Below, piece by piece: positions 18,610 to 25,980 of a stretch of 64,000 nt of DNA (position 1 is its first letter; every line of letters starts with the position of its first letter). Below the pieces are notes generated by a model. The model was not told the origin of the DNA and searched no databases. It saw nothing but the letters and a program-made list of their open reading frames with translations. The translations under genes and the position numbers were made by a program. Source of the DNA: Chitinophagaceae bacterium (lineage in GTDB: Bacteria; Bacteroidota; Bacteroidia; Chitinophagales; Chitinophagaceae); assembly GCA_027486835.1 (NCBI GenBank), contig JAIXOJ010000185.1:1-64000 (forward strand). The letters run 5' to 3'.

Positions 18610-18929
18610 TTTGATTGATTGTATGCTGATGTAATTGGCCAAATTTAAATCCCTTGAATCATTTGGGCAAAGATTGATTGCTGATTATTTAAGTAAAGAG
18701 GTGAAGCAAACTTAGGGTGTAGGTTTTGCAGTGGATTAAGCTTATACCAACGGTTGATTATCAGACAAAACCATGTAATTAAAAGGGCATTTACTAACCG
18801 AAAAAAGAAAATGTTCTACGCTACAATTGGACTTATTGTATTTTACAGCCACAAAAATTATCCATAATAACGAAAACAGATATTGGGCAATCCTTCCATT
18901 TAAGGTTAATAAAGAAAAAGATTTACAGT

Positions 18930-19136
18930 ATGCACCAAATACATCCACAGTATATTACAGACGAAAAAGGGAAAAAGATAGCAGCTATCCTGCCCATAAA
19001 AGAATATAAAACCATACTCGAAGCGTTGGAAGAATTGGAGGACATTAAACTTTATGATGAAAGCAAAAACGATCATGAGCCCGCTATCCCAAAAAACAAA
19101 GCGTTGGAAATGCTTGCTGCTGAAAGAAAAAACTAG
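18930..19136 (+). CDS. Antitoxin-like small protein (Phd/YefM or RelB type), orphan
   Basis: A 68-residue protein: MHQIHPQYITDEKGKKIAAI, then LPIKEYKTILEALEELEDI, then an acidic/charged tail. An N-terminal beta-rich segment followed by an ExLEELEDIKLYDE helix is typical of Bacteroidota antitoxins that pair with RelE/ParE toxins. The usual toxin would begin at or overlapping its stop codon, but the next 150 bases hold only a hairpin that faces the opposite gene. It is therefore a solitary antitoxin, a remnant, or a trans-acting one. Confidence 0.65.
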   Translation: MHQIHPQYITDEKGKKIAAILPIKEYKTILEALEELEDIKLYDESKNDHEPAIPKNKALEMLAAERKN

Positions 19137-19190
19137 GTAAATAAAATAGGTACAATTTATAAGAAATAATCAACCATACCATCTTGCCAT

Positions 19191-19227
19191 AAAAAAACCC
19201 GTTAGGATTTATCAACCTAACGGGTTT
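19191..19227 (-). terminator. Terminator of the - strand gene at 19292-19699
   Basis: Perfect 12-bp arms aaacccgttagg (19195-19206) and cctaacgggttt (19216-19227). The flanking A run at 19191-19197 reads as a T run on the - strand, so it terminates leftward transcription. Confidence 0.75.
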
Positions 19228-19291
19228 AAAAGGATCGATATAAATAATAAGTCATTTAGTGAACAAAAAATAAAAAAGGGGTTTAGCGGGT

Positions 19292-19699
19292 TTAAGACTT
19301 TCTTTTGGGAGAGGAACTGGTACCAATTACAACATTAAATCCATAAAGACCTAAAGTGTCCTCCATATTTTTAAATTTACCCAACAACCTAGTTTTAATC
19401 AAACCAATATCAAAATAAATCGTACCAGGGGTAGATATCGTTTGCCCCTTATCAATTCCCAAAATTTGATTCGCCTCCTGTATTTTTTTCTCAGCTTGCT
19501 TACTAAGTTTTTCAGCATCATCACGCAATGCTACTACAGTGGTCAATTTTTTTTCAAACTCCGCCATGTTCACATCCCCATTTGCTAATGGGCCTGTTGT
19601 TCCATCTCGCTTGTTCTGATCTACAATATCCTCCCCAAGTTTAGTCATTTTTTCTGGGGAAGAAGAAGGAATTTTAGCTCTAACCGTTCTTCTAGCCAT
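19292..19699 (-). CDS. Hypothetical protein (Bacteroidota family, MARRTV type)
   Basis: A 135-residue basic, soluble protein. After MARRTVRAKIPSSSPEKM comes a long charged helical region (about residues 45-95, rich in A, K, E and Q), then GQTISTPGTIYFDIGLIKTR and a C-terminal GFNVVIGTSSSPKRK. No membrane segment or signal peptide is present. I recall similar proteins as uncharacterised small genes in Bacteroidota but know no function. It has its own intrinsic terminator. Another uncharacterised - strand gene lies across the repeat array at 20485-20805. Confidence 0.7.
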   Translation of the reverse strand: MARRTVRAKIPSSSPEKMTKLGEDIVDQNKRDGTTGPLANGDVNMAEFEKKLTTVVALRDDAEKLSKQAEKKIQEANQILGIDKGQTISTPGTIYFDIGLIKTRLLGKFKNMEDTLGLYGFNVVIGTSSSPKRKS

Positions 19700-19899
19700 T
19701 TTTTTAATTTTTTAATGTTAACAATAATATACACTGCAATATAAAATGACAAACAAATACGGCAAAATATTTTTTGTTAATTTCGGAAAAAATGGGGCTT
19801 TTTATCATTTCGAAAACAAAAAAGAGAAAAAAGAGAAGATTTTACGCTAAAAAACCAAACTAATGCCCCCATCTAAACCAAAGTAAATGATATGACATA

Positions 19900-20250
19900 A
19901 CTCGACTAAATCTTTCAAAAAGACACGAAAATCTTACTAACCGACTCGTGAATCTTTAAAAAAGACGGCATCTGTTTGAAACCAACACGTGTAGGTTGCT
20001 AACAGACACGTGAAAGTTACTAACCGACATGTGAATTTTCTAAAAAGACGGCATCTGTTTGAAACCTTCACGTGTAGGTTGCTAATCGATACGTGAAGGT
20101 TACAAACCTACACGTGAATTTTCAAAAAAGACGGTATCTGTTAGCAACCTACACGTGTAGGTTGCTAACCGACACGTGTAGGTTACGAACCGACACCTGA
20201 ATTTTCTAAAAAGACGGTATCTGATTGGAACCGACACGTGAATCTTTCAA
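19900..20250. repeat. CACGTG tandem array, 83-bp superunits of ~21-bp subunits
   Basis: The anchor gacggyatctg recurs at 19964, 20047, 20130 and 20213, exactly 83 bp apart. Between anchors, CACGTG-type cores occur with the spacing 21, 21, 41 (cgtg at 19988, 20009, 20030*, 20071, 20092, 20113, 20154, 20175, 20196*, 20237; * one base off consensus). The subunits resemble gacacgtgtaggttgctaac. No frame is usefully open. Function is unknown; regular spacing of palindromic cores on one face of the helix suggests protein binding. Confidence 0.85.
20140..20169. repeat. Perfect 30-bp palindrome inside the CACGTG array
   Basis: The sequence reads identically on both strands for 30 bases, centred on CACGTG with gttagcaacctacacgtg as its left part. 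It arises where two subunits in opposite orientation meet. It could extrude a hairpin or bind a dimer. Confidence 0.9.
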
Positions 20251-20412
20251 ACCTAAACGCTAATCTTATTATCTAAGACGAAAGTTTAATTTTCTTCTAG
20301 TTAGTTTGAGGTTACTTAATGACTAATATGACTTTTAGGTTGGCAATGGGCTAATTTATGAATAATAGGAAAAAATTTGCCTTGAGAAACGACTGTTAAT
20401 GTACGAGAAAAT

Positions 20413-20448
20413 ATACAGGCCTCACCCTTGAGACTGAAAGGCCTGTAT
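20413..20448 (-). terminator. Terminator of the - strand gene at 20485-20805
   Basis: Perfect 10-bp arms atacaggcct (20413-20422) and aggcctgtat (20439-20448) lie 37 bases downstream of the - strand stop. On the - strand a T-rich stretch follows. Confidence 0.6.
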
Positions 20449-20484
20449 GTTGTTAGAAACTTTCAAAGTAATATGGCTTTATAA

Positions 20485-20805
20485 TCAAGCATCCAAATCT
20501 TTCAAAATCTCAAGAGTAGCATTTCTGTTTTTCTTTATAAGCCCCACTTGATCTATTAATCGTCCGAAAATATCAGCTACTGGGCTTACTGTAAAAGTAG
20601 GTAATGGAGGAGGGTAAGAGAGCGGAGGCAACGGCCTGATATCGCTGTCGCCATTCGTAAAATAATTACGATAAGAAGTTAGGTATTTCATGTGTTTCTT
20701 CATTGCTTCCACGTAATTATAAAACGCATCGAGATTTACTGCATCAGCGGATACTTTGCCGGCATCGGCCTTGGTAAGTCCAAAAAGCGCAGCATAATTA
20801 GGCAA
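20485..20805 (-). CDS. Hypothetical protein, possibly 5'-truncated
   Basis: A 106-residue soluble protein starting at a TTG (PNYAALFGLTKADAGKVSAD...), with a helical middle and a proline-rich segment (PLPPLSYPPPLPTF), ending in NRNATLEILKDLDA. The frame stays open upstream to 20847 with coding-like text (SQACTTKNYAAELPNYAA) but no ATG. An ATG with MKKYFLHISLLA exists in another frame just upstream, so a frameshift or truncation is possible. I recall longer Bacteroidota relatives with an extra C-terminal half; function unknown. Confidence 0.55.
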   Translation of the reverse strand: MPNYAALFGLTKADAGKVSADAVNLDAFYNYVEAMKKHMKYLTSYRNYFTNGDSDIRPLPPLSYPPPLPTFTVSPVADIFGRLIDQVGLIKKNRNATLEILKDLDA

Positions 20806-20971
20806 TTCAGCCGCATAATTTTTAGTAGTACAAGCTTGGCTAACAAACTAATGTGTAAAAAATACTTTTTCATGATTAAGAATTACGAAAATAGTAGGTG
20901 TTTTAAAACACTGAACCAAATGCCGATTTTTTTTGATGTTTGAATCCTCGAGGTTTTAAGTAATCAACAAG

Positions 20972-21108
20972 CATGGCAACAAATAACTTCGGCACATTCG
21001 CCCTTCTACAAAACACAGTGATTATTTGGGATAGCACAGCGATTTATAGGGTTAGCACAGCGATTATTTAGGGTTGGCACGGCAACAAATAGGGTTGGCG
21101 TAGTTTAG
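20972..21108. repeat. Second ~21-bp tandem array
   Basis: Units beginning at 20972, 20993, 21014, 21035, 21056, 21078 and 21099 are spaced 21, 21, 21, 21, 22 and 21 bp. The best-conserved unit resembles cacagcgatttatagggttag, degrading to cacggcaacaaatagggttgg. No open frame of interest. Same register as the CACGTG array 700 bp away, but a different sequence. Confidence 0.75.
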
Positions 21109-21124
21109 TTTACACTCACTAAAG

Positions 21125-21232
21125 TAGTTTAAGTGCTACACAAAATTTAAGGAACAATGGGGCTATACACTTAGTTTTGGTTTATAGACGCAATTGTGGT
21201 TGCGAATATTTATTAGTTGCCAGCTATACTAT
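21125..21232 (+). repeat. Cassette-type intergenic repeat, family 1, copy 1 (partial)
   Basis: The 3' half of the family: ttaagtgctacacaaaattt, then agttttggtttatagacgca, then ggttgcgaatatttattagtt. It ends just before the DUF2071 gene. Related text precedes the genes at 23522 and 25058 and occurs upstream of 25981. Confidence 0.6.
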
Positions 21233-21244
21233 CAGACTTCAGAA

Positions 21245-21967
21245 ATGACAGAAATAGATAACATACTTTCCAGCATTGCTCATAGACCTTTCGCACTTCC
21301 TATTGGACAATGGAAATATTATCAAGAATGGAATAACGCATTGTTTTTTCATTGGACAATTCCGTTTGACATCTTACGAAAATGCGTTCCTGAGAACTTC
21401 ACCATTGACACTTTTGGTGGCAATTGTTATGTTTCATTAGTTGCATTCACAATGCAGAAAATTAGACCAAAATACTTGCCTTCAATTTCTCTAATTTCTG
21501 ACTTTAACGAAATAAATTTGAGAACATACATTGATAACGACCATAAAAAAGGTGTTTACTTTTTAAACATCGAAGCTGCAAAATTATTTTCGACTTTTAT
21601 AGCTAAATCTTTATCGGGACTTCCTTATGAGAAATCAAACATAAAACGGACTGACAAATCATATTCATCAGAAAATATTCAAAATGGATTTTACCTTTCC
21701 ACAGAATTTGAAATTAAGCAAGAATTAGAACACAAAACCGAGTTGGACAAGTGGCTTACAGAGAGATATTGTTTATTCCTTGACAAAGACAAAAAATTTT
21801 ATCGTTATGACATTCACCATAAAGAATGGGAAATAAAAAATGTAGATATAAAGCAACTAAAATTAAGTTATCAAATCGGCGAAATAAATCTATCTGATAG
21901 ACAACCTGATTTAATACATTATTCAAATGGCGTAAAAGTAATAGCTTGGAAAAGGCAGAAAGCGTAG
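21245..21967 (+). CDS. DUF2071 (YqjF-like) family protein
   Basis: 240 residues from the ATG at 21245 (MTEIDNILSSIAHRPFALPI); an in-frame upstream TTG would add 17 residues that do not look like a protein terminus. WNNALFFHWTIPFDILRKCVPENFTIDTFGG, then YVSLVAFTMQKIRP and INLRTYIDNDHKKGVYFLNIEA are hallmarks of DUF2071, a soluble beta-rich family of unknown biochemical function. It is a single-gene unit in a run of accessory genes on the same strand, preceded by a repeat copy. Confidence 0.85.
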   Translation: MTEIDNILSSIAHRPFALPIGQWKYYQEWNNALFFHWTIPFDILRKCVPENFTIDTFGGNCYVSLVAFTMQKIRPKYLPSISLISDFNEINLRTYIDNDHKKGVYFLNIEAAKLFSTFIAKSLSGLPYEKSNIKRTDKSYSSENIQNGFYLSTEFEIKQELEHKTELDKWLTERYCLFLDKDKKFYRYDIHHKEWEIKNVDIKQLKLSYQIGEINLSDRQPDLIHYSNGVKVIAWKRQKA

Positions 21968-22072
21968 AAAAGTAAAGCAGGCAAGATTAGGTTTGGCATT
22001 ATTGGGTCTTGACTAATATAGCCCCAACATTGGTTCTTTAAAGTGCTTTAGTTCGGGGGCTTGCCGTTATAA

Positions 22073-22108
22073 ATTTGGCTTATCAATAAAACAGCAGCAA
22101 TATTGCAA
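22073..22108 (+). repeat. Intergenic repeat, family 2, copy 1
   Basis: atttggcttatcaataaaac followed by agcagcaatattgcaa; contains the perfect palindrome gcaatattgc. A near-identical stretch lies at 24050-24085. It is in the gap before the lipoprotein gene. Confidence 0.65.
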
Positions 22109-22178
22109 TTATTGGCTTTTTTTCTGGGGTACCATTCTCGAGTTTCCTTAACAATGCCAAAACTATATCTAAATGTAA

Positions 22179-22979
22179 ATGGTTATGACACGAGCATTTC
22201 AATTTATTTCGCTATTCTTTATTTTTGGTTGTAATGCAAAGAAACAAGCGAGGAACTTGCCTGTAGATAAATTTAAAATCCCTTTTGTTGTTCAAGCCGA
22301 CATTACAGATACAACAAATAATTTTATCGAAGAAAATATTTCTTCTGTATTCCCGGAGTTTATTGGACAGTTTAAATTTTCAGACACAATCCGATTTACA
22401 GGAGAAAGACAAAGAAGGGATTCTATATCAGAAAAACAGTACAATTGGGAACATCAAGTATTTGAGTTTGACACTTTGTCTTCTGATGGATTACAAATAT
22501 TTACTGACTACAATACATCTATTATCTACTCAAAAACATTTAACAGGAAACTTTTCAATTATTATCCAGTTTATATTGTTAATGAAACATCAACACCAAA
22601 ATTATTTGTGGGAAAAGACAGTTATGCTTTTGGTATTCAAGAAGCGACTGATACCAGTCACTACAGGAGATGGCATCCAATTGAATGCAGGGGATTTGAC
22701 TTTTGTGGAAATGGATATTTCAAGCGTAAAATAGAGCCAAAAGAATTTATAATGGTTTTGTTTCCAAAATACGCTGGTAATGAAATAACACATCTAAGAG
22801 TTAGACTAAAAATTGCAGAAAATATTTTTATTTCAAAGCCATTTATTGGAAGAATAAATAAAAAACAATTTGACTTGAAAAAGGACAGTTGGGAGTTTTC
22901 TTATTTAAAAAAGACTAAGGGAATTGGCTATGATGGCATTTTTTATGGAGCAATTCCAAAAAATCTCGACAAATTTTAG
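22179..22979 (+). CDS. Putative lipoprotein, unknown function
   Basis: A 266-residue protein with a short basic start, a hydrophobic stretch and a probable lipobox (FFIFGC, cysteine at about residue 20). It should therefore be exported and lipid-anchored. An in-frame ATG two codons later is an alternative start. The mature part has no recognised domain; features include RRWHPIECRGFDFCGNGYF near residues 162-180, which might hold a disulfide. It is bracketed by family-1 and family-2 intergenic repeats. Confidence 0.75.
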   Translation: MVMTRAFQFISLFFIFGCNAKKQARNLPVDKFKIPFVVQADITDTTNNFIEENISSVFPEFIGQFKFSDTIRFTGERQRRDSISEKQYNWEHQVFEFDTLSSDGLQIFTDYNTSIIYSKTFNRKLFNYYPVYIVNETSTPKLFVGKDSYAFGIQEATDTSHYRRWHPIECRGFDFCGNGYFKRKIEPKEFIMVLFPKYAGNEITHLRVRLKIAENIFISKPFIGRINKKQFDLKKDSWEFSYLKKTKGIGYDGIFYGAIPKNLDKF

Positions 22980-23083
22980 CAAATAGCTACCTCAAATTTT
23001 GCCTTATTAAAGGCATCATTATTTTACCTCAACAACTAATCTTCATTGTACATCAGTTTGAAGGCTATATTATAAATTTGGAA

Positions 23084-23248
23084 ATGAATACAAAAACAAA
23101 AAAAGATTTTCATGCAGTCGAATATATGCGACAGATAAGAGAAAAGTTATCTGCTGAATATCAGGTAGACAAACAAAAATATTTGGAAAAAGCCAGAGAA
23201 GCAATGGAAGCTTTTAAACTTAGACAAACTAGCTCAAAACAATCATAA
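23084..23248 (+). CDS. Small 54-residue helical protein
   Basis: ATG at 23084, TAA at 23246-23248. The text reads MNTKTKKDFHAVEYMRQIRE, then KLSAEYQVDKQKYLEKAREA, then MEAFKLRQTSSKQS. It is highly charged and predicted helical, resembling the short antitoxin-like proteins (KK-FDAV-MRxIRDKL type) common in Bacteroidota toxin-antitoxin loci. No toxin-like frame follows directly. It is a small orphan; the antitoxin assignment is by resemblance only. Confidence 0.6.
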   Translation: MNTKTKKDFHAVEYMRQIREKLSAEYQVDKQKYLEKAREAMEAFKLRQTSSKQS

Positions 23249-23334
23249 TGATGCTTCACATTGCTAGTCAAAGTTTCCTAACTACATCTGAACGTTTTCC
23301 AATTTCCCATTTAGTGTATTTAGTCAGCTAGTAT

Positions 23335-23513
23335 CATTCGCTTAGTTCTTCGCCGCATTTGCCTCTTAGCTTTAATGGTTCTTGCTTCAATAACGAACTA
23401 TAGCTCAGACCAATTCTGCAACACAAAAGCATACTAAGTACTATTGGAAATTTCAGGGTATCGTTCGCCAATAGACCCAGTTTTGGTTTATGTTCGCAAG
23501 TGTTGTTTGGAAA
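23335..23513 (+). repeat. Cassette-type intergenic repeat, family 1, copy 2 (diverged)
   Basis: Shares with the 24841 copy, in the same order: cattcgcttag, tttaatggttctt versus tttgattggttttt, aataacgaac, aagtactatt, and tttggttta followed by cgcaa. It ends 8 bases before the next gene. Confidence 0.6.
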
Positions 23514-23521
23514 TATGAGTT

Positions 23522-24034
23522 GTGCCCCATTTTTTTGATAAAACCTTTACCAAAGTGACAATTTATAAAGCAGAATTAAAAACAAATATTTATTACACCA
23601 TTGGCTTTGTAATTTTTTTTGGTGTGACAATTCTCTTCTCCTCAAGGGGCGCAAATAGCCGTTGGATATTACTAATTATTTTTTTATTTCTCTTTATCCT
23701 TTTCAATGTTGTTACCTCCAGATTAAATGAAATTCAGCTCGACAAGACCAACAGCAGTTTGACTTTTATTTACAAAAATTATATTGGCATTAAAAAGACA
23801 ACCAAGTATAATTTAACCCAAATTGAGTTTACATACAAAAGGCAAGCAACAACATTTAGAGAAGGAATAAAAAACGTTTGTACCGTTTATTTTTCTGACA
23901 AAAAAGTCATTCAAATAGTTCCTGACAATGACGATTGGAGTGATAACGAAATAAGAAGTTTCGTTAATGGACTCATTGATTCAAATGTGAAAAAGAAATT
24001 TATTGGCTATAGTTTAAAAGACGTGGAGGCTTGA
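23522..24034 (+). CDS. Small membrane protein, unknown function
   Basis: A 170-residue protein with a GTG start. Two membrane helices (about residues 24-40 and 47-65) are separated by a short SSRGANSRW turn. The C-terminal ~100 residues are beta-rich and soluble (IQLDKTNSSLTFIYKNYIG..., PDNDDWSDNEIRSFVN), resembling a bPH-like fold in general layout. An ATG at 23515 is out of frame and hits a stop after seven codons. It is a single-gene unit between repeat copies. Confidence 0.7.
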   Translation: MPHFFDKTFTKVTIYKAELKTNIYYTIGFVIFFGVTILFSSRGANSRWILLIIFLFLFILFNVVTSRLNEIQLDKTNSSLTFIYKNYIGIKKTTKYNLTQIEFTYKRQATTFREGIKNVCTVYFSDKKVIQIVPDNDDWSDNEIRSFVNGLIDSNVKKKFIGYSLKDVEA

Positions 24035-24049
24035 AACAGCACACATTTG

Positions 24050-24085
24050 ATTTGGCTCATTAGTAAAACAGCAGCAATATTGCAA
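24050..24085 (+). repeat. Intergenic repeat, family 2, copy 2
   Basis: atttggctcattagtaaaac followed by agcagcaatattgcaa; 32 of 36 bases equal the copy at 22073-22108 by eye. It lies directly after the membrane-protein gene. Confidence 0.65.
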
Positions 24086-24218
24086 ATGATAACTTATCTG
24101 CGTTGACTTTGGGAGTACAAATTTTGCTAACAAGGCAATACCTTTTCTATATTCCCAATTGCTAATTAACCTCAAAATAATTTTGTTACTTTACGCTTAA
24201 CATTTACTTTCAACCACA

Positions 24219-24671
24219 ATGAGGCTACCCAAATACCAATTGAAATCTGGGGAAAGATTATCAAGTTATGAATTTATTAGCGAGGGTCCAAAAGGTTTAA
24301 TCAAGAAACGAATTCAGTTTACTTTAATTAATAAAGAAGAGATTTATAATTTGGGCTTTGGCGATGTTGACGAACAAACGAATGAATTTTATGATTTAGT
24401 AGTAAGCAATAACGGCGATAGTGAAAAAGTTTTAGCAACCGTAATTAGTGCTGTTTATGCTTTTTGCGACATGCATCCAAATGCATGGGTTTTTGCAACT
24501 GGAAGCACGGCTTCCAGAAACAGACTTTACCAAATTGGAATCTCAAAGTATATTCACGAAATAAAAGAGGACTTTGATGTTTATGGTCAGACAGAAATTG
24601 ATTGGGAAGAGTTTCAACTTGGTAGGAATTATTTAGGATTTCTAGTACAAAGAAAAAATAAAATTAGTTAA
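24219..24671 (+). CDS. DUF6934-like protein
   Basis: A 150-residue soluble protein. Its features (MRLPKYQLKSGERLSSYEFIS, then FYDLVVSNNGDSEKVLATVI, then PNAWVFATGSTASRNRLYQI, then a C-terminal FLVQRK) match my memory of DUF6934, a family largely confined to Bacteroidota with no known function. It is followed two bases later by a 49-residue ORF, and the two probably form one transcription unit. Such large-small pairs recur in this phylum and could be a toxin-antitoxin-like module; this is inference. Confidence 0.75.
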   Translation: MRLPKYQLKSGERLSSYEFISEGPKGLIKKRIQFTLINKEEIYNLGFGDVDEQTNEFYDLVVSNNGDSEKVLATVISAVYAFCDMHPNAWVFATGSTASRNRLYQIGISKYIHEIKEDFDVYGQTEIDWEEFQLGRNYLGFLVQRKNKIS

Positions 24672-24673
24672 TA

Positions 24674-24823
24674 ATGAAAACAATAACAGAAATAAAGAAT
24701 AGTAAAGTGCCGTTTGTAATCATTGACAAAAGGCTTAACAAACTTGATGAAGAAATACTTTTTCCCAAGAAAGTAGAAAAAGCAAAACAGGTTTTTACCA
24801 AGTTAGGGTTACCAAAAAAGTAA
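24674..24823 (+). CDS. 49-residue partner of the DUF6934-like gene
   Basis: ATG at 24674, two bases after the preceding stop; TAA at 24821-24823. It reads MKTITEIKNSKVPFVIIDKR, then LNKLDEEILFPKKVEKAKQV, then FTKLGLPKK. Small, basic and helical, with a short hydrophobic strand (VPFVIID). The near-zero gap implies translational coupling. The order large protein then tiny protein suggests a dedicated partner, but nothing in its sequence gives a function. Confidence 0.65.
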   Translation: MKTITEIKNSKVPFVIIDKRLNKLDEEILFPKKVEKAKQVFTKLGLPKK

Positions 24824-24840
24824 GATGCCTCCGCTGGCTT

Positions 24841-25053
24841 AAACGTGCCGCTTGTGCCATTCGCTTAGCTATTCGATGTTTTGTCGCTTTGCTTTGATTG
24901 GTTTTTGATTAAATAACGAACAATCACTTAAAACATTTCTACACAATTAAGGCACTTTAAGTACTATTAGTAATTTGGGATAACATGCGGTAATACAGCT
25001 AGATTTGGCTTTATCAACGCAACATAGTTACGAATATTTTTAGTTGGCTGAAT
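24841..25053 (+). repeat. Cassette-type intergenic repeat, family 1, copy 3
   Basis: A full-length copy: cgtgccgctt, cattcgcttag, tgctttgattggtt, aataacgaacaatc, aagtactatta, aatttgggata, atgcggtaatacagct, tttggctttat, agttacgaatattt, tagttggctg. It lies between the 49-residue ORF and the leucine-rich repeat gene. Confidence 0.75.
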
Positions 25054-25057
25054 TACA

Positions 25058-25591
25058 ATGAAACCTTTATCGATCATTATTACATTGTTGACTTTTAGCT
25101 TTTGTTCCCAAAGCCAAATGACACCACGAGAAGTGAAAGTTGATTTATCTGGACAACATCTAAAAGAAATTCCAGACAGTGTTTACCAAAACTCGGAAAT
25201 CACTTATTTAGACTTAGGAAGTAATTACGTTGCATTTTATCCTCCTCTTTCAGCATTAGTTGACAGTAACTCAAACAACATTTCATTTTTATCAGAACAA
25301 ATTGGCAAGCTTACAAATCTGAAAACACTGGTAGTCAATACAAACAAATTGACGACTCTTCCAAACGCTATAACGAAGCTTATTAATCTTGAAGTTCTCG
25401 ACTTGTCAATTAACAAAGACCTCGATATTGTTCAACAACTTGACAAACTAAAACAGCTACCAAACCTCAAGGTGTTGAAAATAGTAGGCGTTAAAATGAC
25501 AAAGGATCAAGTAACAAAAGTGAAATCAGCTTTTCGCCCAGAGATAAAAATAGTTTTGACTATTCCTGAATATATTGAGGCCTCACAATAA
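25058..25591 (+). CDS. Exported leucine-rich repeat protein
   Basis: A 177-residue protein with an N-terminal signal peptide (MKPLSIIITLLTFSFCSQSQ; the cysteine might be lipidated but the lipobox is weak). At least four LRR-like units follow: HLKEIPDSVYQNSEITYLDL, LTNLKTLVVNTNKLTTLPNA, LINLEVLDLS and LPNLKVLKIVG. The LxxLxLxxNxL spacing fits a bacterial LRR fold used in protein binding. The unit is short, so the binding partner is unknown. It is the last gene in the cassette-like run. Confidence 0.8.
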   Translation: MKPLSIIITLLTFSFCSQSQMTPREVKVDLSGQHLKEIPDSVYQNSEITYLDLGSNYVAFYPPLSALVDSNSNNISFLSEQIGKLTNLKTLVVNTNKLTTLPNAITKLINLEVLDLSINKDLDIVQQLDKLKQLPNLKVLKIVGVKMTKDQVTKVKSAFRPEIKIVLTIPEYIEASQ

Positions 25592-25639
25592 AAAACTACA
25601 TAAAGAAAAAATAGCCGAAAGCCCAACAAACCAGCGTAA

Positions 25640-25857
25640 GCGTGCCGCTTTTATAATTTGCTTAGGTTTTCACTTTTTTGCAACATTGCTTTGATTGGTT
25701 CTTTTTTCAATCACGAGCAATTAGAAAGCACAATTCTTCAACACCATTACAAATAAAGTACTTCTACAATTTGGGAGAAACATGCGGCAATACAGCTATT
25801 TTTTGCTTTCATAGACACCTTCTAGTTGCGGATAGTTATCAGCTAGCTGTTATTTTA
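25640..25857 (+). repeat. Cassette-type intergenic repeat, family 1, copy 4
   Basis: Matches copy 3 over its whole length: cgtgccgctt, tttgcttagg, ttgctttgattggttctt, aatcacgagcaatta, aagtacttct, aatttgggaga, atgcggcaatacagct, ttgctttcatagac, agttgcggatagtt. Substitutions are scattered, so the copies are old. Confidence 0.75.
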
Positions 25858-25908
25858 TAACCCGAATCTGCAATAAAATAGACCGAAAAAAAAATTTTTC
25901 CAACAATC

Positions 25909-25935
25909 TGTCCAATTTCGAAAAAGCCAATCGTA
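25909..25935 (+). promoter_or_regulatory. ECF42-like promoter 1, before the first YCII gene
   Basis: TGTCCA (25909-25914), 17-base spacer, CGTA (25932-25935), about 45 bases before the ATG. ECF42 sigma factors are known to drive DGPF (YCII) genes from TGTCGA...CGA/CGTC type promoters. The same element recurs at 26350 and 26936. Confidence 0.65.
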
Positions 25936-25980
25936 ATAGTGTTGTAACAAATATTTTAAACGATTTAAAAAAGTAAAACA

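Larger units (their letters stand above)
25592..25980. other. Gene-free gap with a family-1 repeat and the first ECF42-like promoter
   Basis: 389 bases. The first two thirds is a family-1 repeat copy. The last third is A/T-rich leader of the YCII gene with a TGTCCA-N17-CGTA element. No supported ORF on either strand. Confidence 0.6.

Noticed and set aside
19900-20250. CRISPR array
   Set aside because: Units are directly tandem or vary continuously. There are no unique spacers of constant length and no cas genes.
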